Below are positions 63,281-64,000 of a stretch of 64,000 bases of DNA, in pieces; position 1 is the stretch's first letter; the number at the start of each line of letters is the position of its first letter. The notes under the pieces were generated by a model, which was given only the letters and a program-made list of their open reading frames with translations, ran no database searches and was not told where the DNA came from. The stretch is taken from assembly GCA_963759055.1 (NCBI GenBank), contig CAVWYD010000013.1:1-64000 (forward strand). The letters are read 5' to 3'. Made by a program: the position numbers and the translations under genes. This stretch comes from Thiosocius sp963759055 (lineage in GTDB: Bacteria; Pseudomonadota; Gammaproteobacteria; Chromatiales; Chromatiaceae).

Positions 63281-63790
63281 ATGCGCAGCCTGATCCTGTT
63301 TCGGCACGGAAAATCGGATTGGGACGCCCAATTTCCGTCCGACCACGAACGCCCCCTGGCCCATCGTGGCAAGGAAGCGGCGATCTGCATGGGCAGGATG
63401 CTCAGCCAGGCCGGACACACCCCTCAACTCGCAGTCAGCTCTTCTGCATTGCGCGCACGCGCCACACTCCAGCTGGCTGTCCGCGCCGGCCGCTGGCACT
63501 GCCCCATACGCATTGAAGACCTGCTCTACGGCAGCTCTGCCGAAGGCGTACTCAGCTGGATCCGGAGCCTGGACGAAAATCCCGAGTGCCTTCTGCTGAC
63601 CGGACACGAGCCAACCTGGTCGGAACTGGCCGGACGCCTGATTGGCGAGGGAGCCATTCGCATGCCGACGGGCGCAATGCTGAAGATCGACTTCGAATTC
63701 GGCAGCTGGCAGCAAATCAAATTCGGACGGGGCGAACTCAAGTGGCTGATGCCACCGAAACTCATCTGCCGGTCAAAGGCCGCAAAATAA
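63281..63790 (+). CDS. sixA: phosphohistidine phosphatase SixA-like
   Basis: 169 residues of the histidine phosphatase superfamily. The RHG motif (LILFRHGKSDWDAQFPSDHERPL near residue 8) supplies the catalytic His, and LLTGHEPTWSELAGRLIG near 108 supplies the second His. Length and motifs match SixA, which dephosphorylates phosphohistidine proteins in two-component or PTS signalling. The C-terminus continues 15 residues past the usual end. Confidence 0.85.
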   Translation: MRSLILFRHGKSDWDAQFPSDHERPLAHRGKEAAICMGRMLSQAGHTPQLAVSSSALRARATLQLAVRAGRWHCPIRIEDLLYGSSAEGVLSWIRSLDENPECLLLTGHEPTWSELAGRLIGEGAIRMPTGAMLKIDFEFGSWQQIKFGRGELKWLMPPKLICRSKAAK

Positions 63791-63831
63791 CTCTGGTGGG
63801 CAGTCTTCCGGGAGACGCGCCCAGAAACCGA

Positions 63832-64000
63832 TCAGCGTTGGCGCCAGCTTCCCCCGGCCTGGTACCAATAGCCCGGCAGGGCTTCCTGTACCCACACTTT
63901 TGCAAAAGTGGCACGCACATCACCTTCCCATTCAGGGTGGCCGTTGGCCTGCGCAATCTCTTTATAAAGCCTGCTGCGGTCTGCATTCTCATCTGCCACC
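63832..64000 (-). CDS. YdbL/DUF1318 family protein, C-terminal end only
   Basis: The frame runs off the window edge. The last 55 codons read ADENADRSRLYKEIAQANG, then WEGDVRATFAKVWVQEALPG and YWYQAGGSWRQR. This matches the C-terminus of DUF1318 (YdbL-like) proteins, usually periplasmic and linked to YnbE/YdbH. The N-terminus with its expected signal peptide lies outside the window. Confidence 0.7.
   Translation of the reverse strand, partial: VADENADRSRLYKEIAQANGHPEWEGDVRATFAKVWVQEALPGYWYQAGGSWRQR

Overview
The window is about 64 kb of chromosomal DNA, mostly tightly packed genes, from what looks like a free-living, GC-rich gammaproteobacterium. It carries a proteobacterial type I phosphoribulokinase, an E. 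coli-type four-subunit fumarate reductase/succinate dehydrogenase locus, a SUF iron-sulfur cluster operon, CbpA/CbpM chaperones, RecQ, a YajD-type HNH protein and SixA. Phosphoribulokinase suggests carbon fixation by the Calvin cycle. A Chromatiales-like sulfur-oxidising autotroph would fit, but that is inference. No rRNA, tRNA, CRISPR array, prophage or intact insertion sequence was found.

Layout. 0.1-3.5 kb: a GNAT acetyltransferase, an alpha/beta-hydrolase esterase and an AarF/UbiB kinase-like protein, then a decayed transposase remnant. 4.3-16 kb: two paralogous Crp/Fnr-type regulators bracket a secreted Gly/Tyr/Met-rich tandem-repeat protein, followed by a giant cyclic beta-1,2-glucan synthase gene (about 8.8 kb). 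Near-palindromic 20-bp sites lie upstream of the repeat protein, the second regulator and a DUF1488 gene. 16-22 kb: small conserved proteins (DUF1488, DUF1840, a Lys-rich 43-residue protein), a thioredoxin-like protein, an SdiA-regulated-type propeller, PilZ, YajD, a class II amidotransferase and a Mut7-C RNase with a ubiquitin-like domain.

21.9-30 kb: an arsenic locus (arsR, dedicated GAPDH, arsJ), a heat-shock cluster (hsp20, cbpA, cbpM, hsp20) with a sigma-32-like promoter, a MITE-like element abutting the ppnN stop codon, and arsM. 30-35 kb: a SUF operon (sufB, sufC, sufD, MIP18/DUF59, A-type carrier, sufE) with no cysteine desulfurase gene. Divergent from it at 35-39.6 kb is an AttEFGH-type ABC system whose permease gene has a one-base frameshift. 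39.6-47 kb: a DMT transporter, a Nudix hydrolase, an L-2-haloacid dehalogenase-like protein, frdABCD and phosphoribulokinase.

47-53.5 kb is an accessory-looking, gene-poor stretch. It holds a frameshifted membrane-anchored repeat protein, a second MITE-like element with 21-bp inverted ends, a SYLF lipid-binding protein, an IS3 transposase remnant, a small cytochrome c and secreted proteins of unknown role. 53.6-64 kb: a Kef-type antiporter membrane protein next to a TrkA-N/Usp/Usp fusion, two transglutaminase-like proteins, a truncated AhpD-like gene, an aminoglycoside-phosphotransferase/AAA fusion, RecQ, a methyltransferase, SixA and the end of a YdbL-family gene.

The most notable points are the regulator/repeat-protein/palindrome module, the split Kef plus TrkA-N-Usp-Usp architecture, the desulfurase-less SUF operon, the two MITE-like elements, and three places where one-base shifts would merge adjacent reading frames (two of them clear, the Kef junction possible).
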